NCBI GenBank assembly: GCA_934096605.1
Contig: CAKOMI010000012.1
Coordinates: 2,501-35,062 of the forward strand
DNA from: an uncultured Bacilli bacterium
GTDB lineage: Bacteria; Bacillota_I; Bacilli_A; RF39; UBA660
DNA length: 32,562 bases
Direction: 5' to 3'
Shown here: positions 32,487-32,562 of the stretch, piece by piece
Position numbering within the stretch: the stretch's first letter is position 1
How the letters are laid out: each line of letters starts with the position of its first letter
Notes under the pieces: model-generated
Seen by the model: the letters and a program-made list of their open reading frames with translations, nothing else
Told to the model about the DNA's origin: nothing
The model's database searches: none
Program-made: the position numbers and the translations under genes

Positions 32487-32562
32487 TTAATATAATTTGG
32501 CACCGGCTGGAATACTGTTATCAACCATTAAAAGGTGTAATTTTTCTTCACCATTTTCTTCG
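32487..32562 (-). CDS. metG: methionyl-tRNA synthetase, C-terminal end (partial)
   Basis: Only the last 25 codons are in the window. They end in GEEKLHLLMVDNSIPAGAKL-Y, matching the end of the EMAPII/OB-fold tRNA-binding domain at the C-terminus of MetG in Bacillota (consensus L-x-D-x-x-IP-x-G-x-K). A stand-alone tRNA-binding protein such as CsaA is the alternative. The gene is followed by a strong terminator. Confidence 0.65.
   Translation of the reverse strand, partial: EENGEEKLHLLMVDNSIPAGAKLY

Noticed and set aside
1..32562. CRISPR array, tRNA or rRNA genes, phage module
   Set aside because: No regularly spaced repeats, tRNA-like arms with a TTCGA-type loop, rRNA-like sequence or phage structural genes were seen.

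Overview
The window looks like chromosomal DNA of a low-G+C member of the Bacillota/Mycoplasmatota, most like the uncultured gut Bacilli (RF39-type and relatives). The evidence is very AT-rich DNA, Gram-positive Shine-Dalgarno sites (AGGAGG/GGTGAT), sigma-A-type promoters (TTGACA/TATAAT, often extended -10) and U-tract terminators. TGA acts as a stop and TGG encodes Trp, so this is the standard bacterial code, not the Mycoplasma code. The genus is inferred, not shown. I see no tRNA, rRNA, CRISPR array or intact transposase.

Left part (1-8142): a DUF402 nucleotide phosphatase and an S41 C-terminal processing protease are followed by a transcription-flavoured cluster. It holds an RpoD-like sigma factor with an unusual N-terminus, a 539-aa protein built from sigma-region-4-like repeats, a small membrane protein, and a free-standing protein made of RNA polymerase alpha-CTD-like helix-hairpin-helix repeats. 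The sigma gene and the repeat protein appear to be one reading frame broken by a -1 shift at a T TTA AAA heptamer. A LolA/GerS-like lipoprotein and a divergent DUF378 protein follow.

8175-12655: an accessory-looking block on the minus strand, read as membrane-anchored XRE regulator, secreted peptide of about 129 aa, three six-TM proteins, then a LanF/BcrA-type ABC ATPase. It resembles a bacteriocin or peptide export/immunity locus. It is bracketed by two almost identical copies of a terminator hairpin, one of which overlaps the 3' end of cdaR.

12632-24682: housekeeping genes. These are cdaA-cdaR (c-di-AMP synthesis), a one-TM protein, an ABC exporter, secG, rnr and smpB (rnr/smpB overlap), engB, an anchored lipid-facing or cell-surface pair (unknown protein plus C39-like peptidase with Ig-like domains), a nucleoside deoxyribosyltransferase-like gene, a 2H phosphoesterase and a DUF308 membrane protein.

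24766-32562: a ClpC-type AAA+ unfoldase and a DUF6273-type surface protein divergent from a small XRE repressor whose likely operator overlaps the surface gene's promoter. Then come a YfcC-like carrier and a non-coding stretch of about 660 bp with a strong promoter, an inverted repeat and a tiny membrane ORF. Last are a broken phospholipase C-like/HAD fusion gene and the extreme C-terminus of methionyl-tRNA synthetase.
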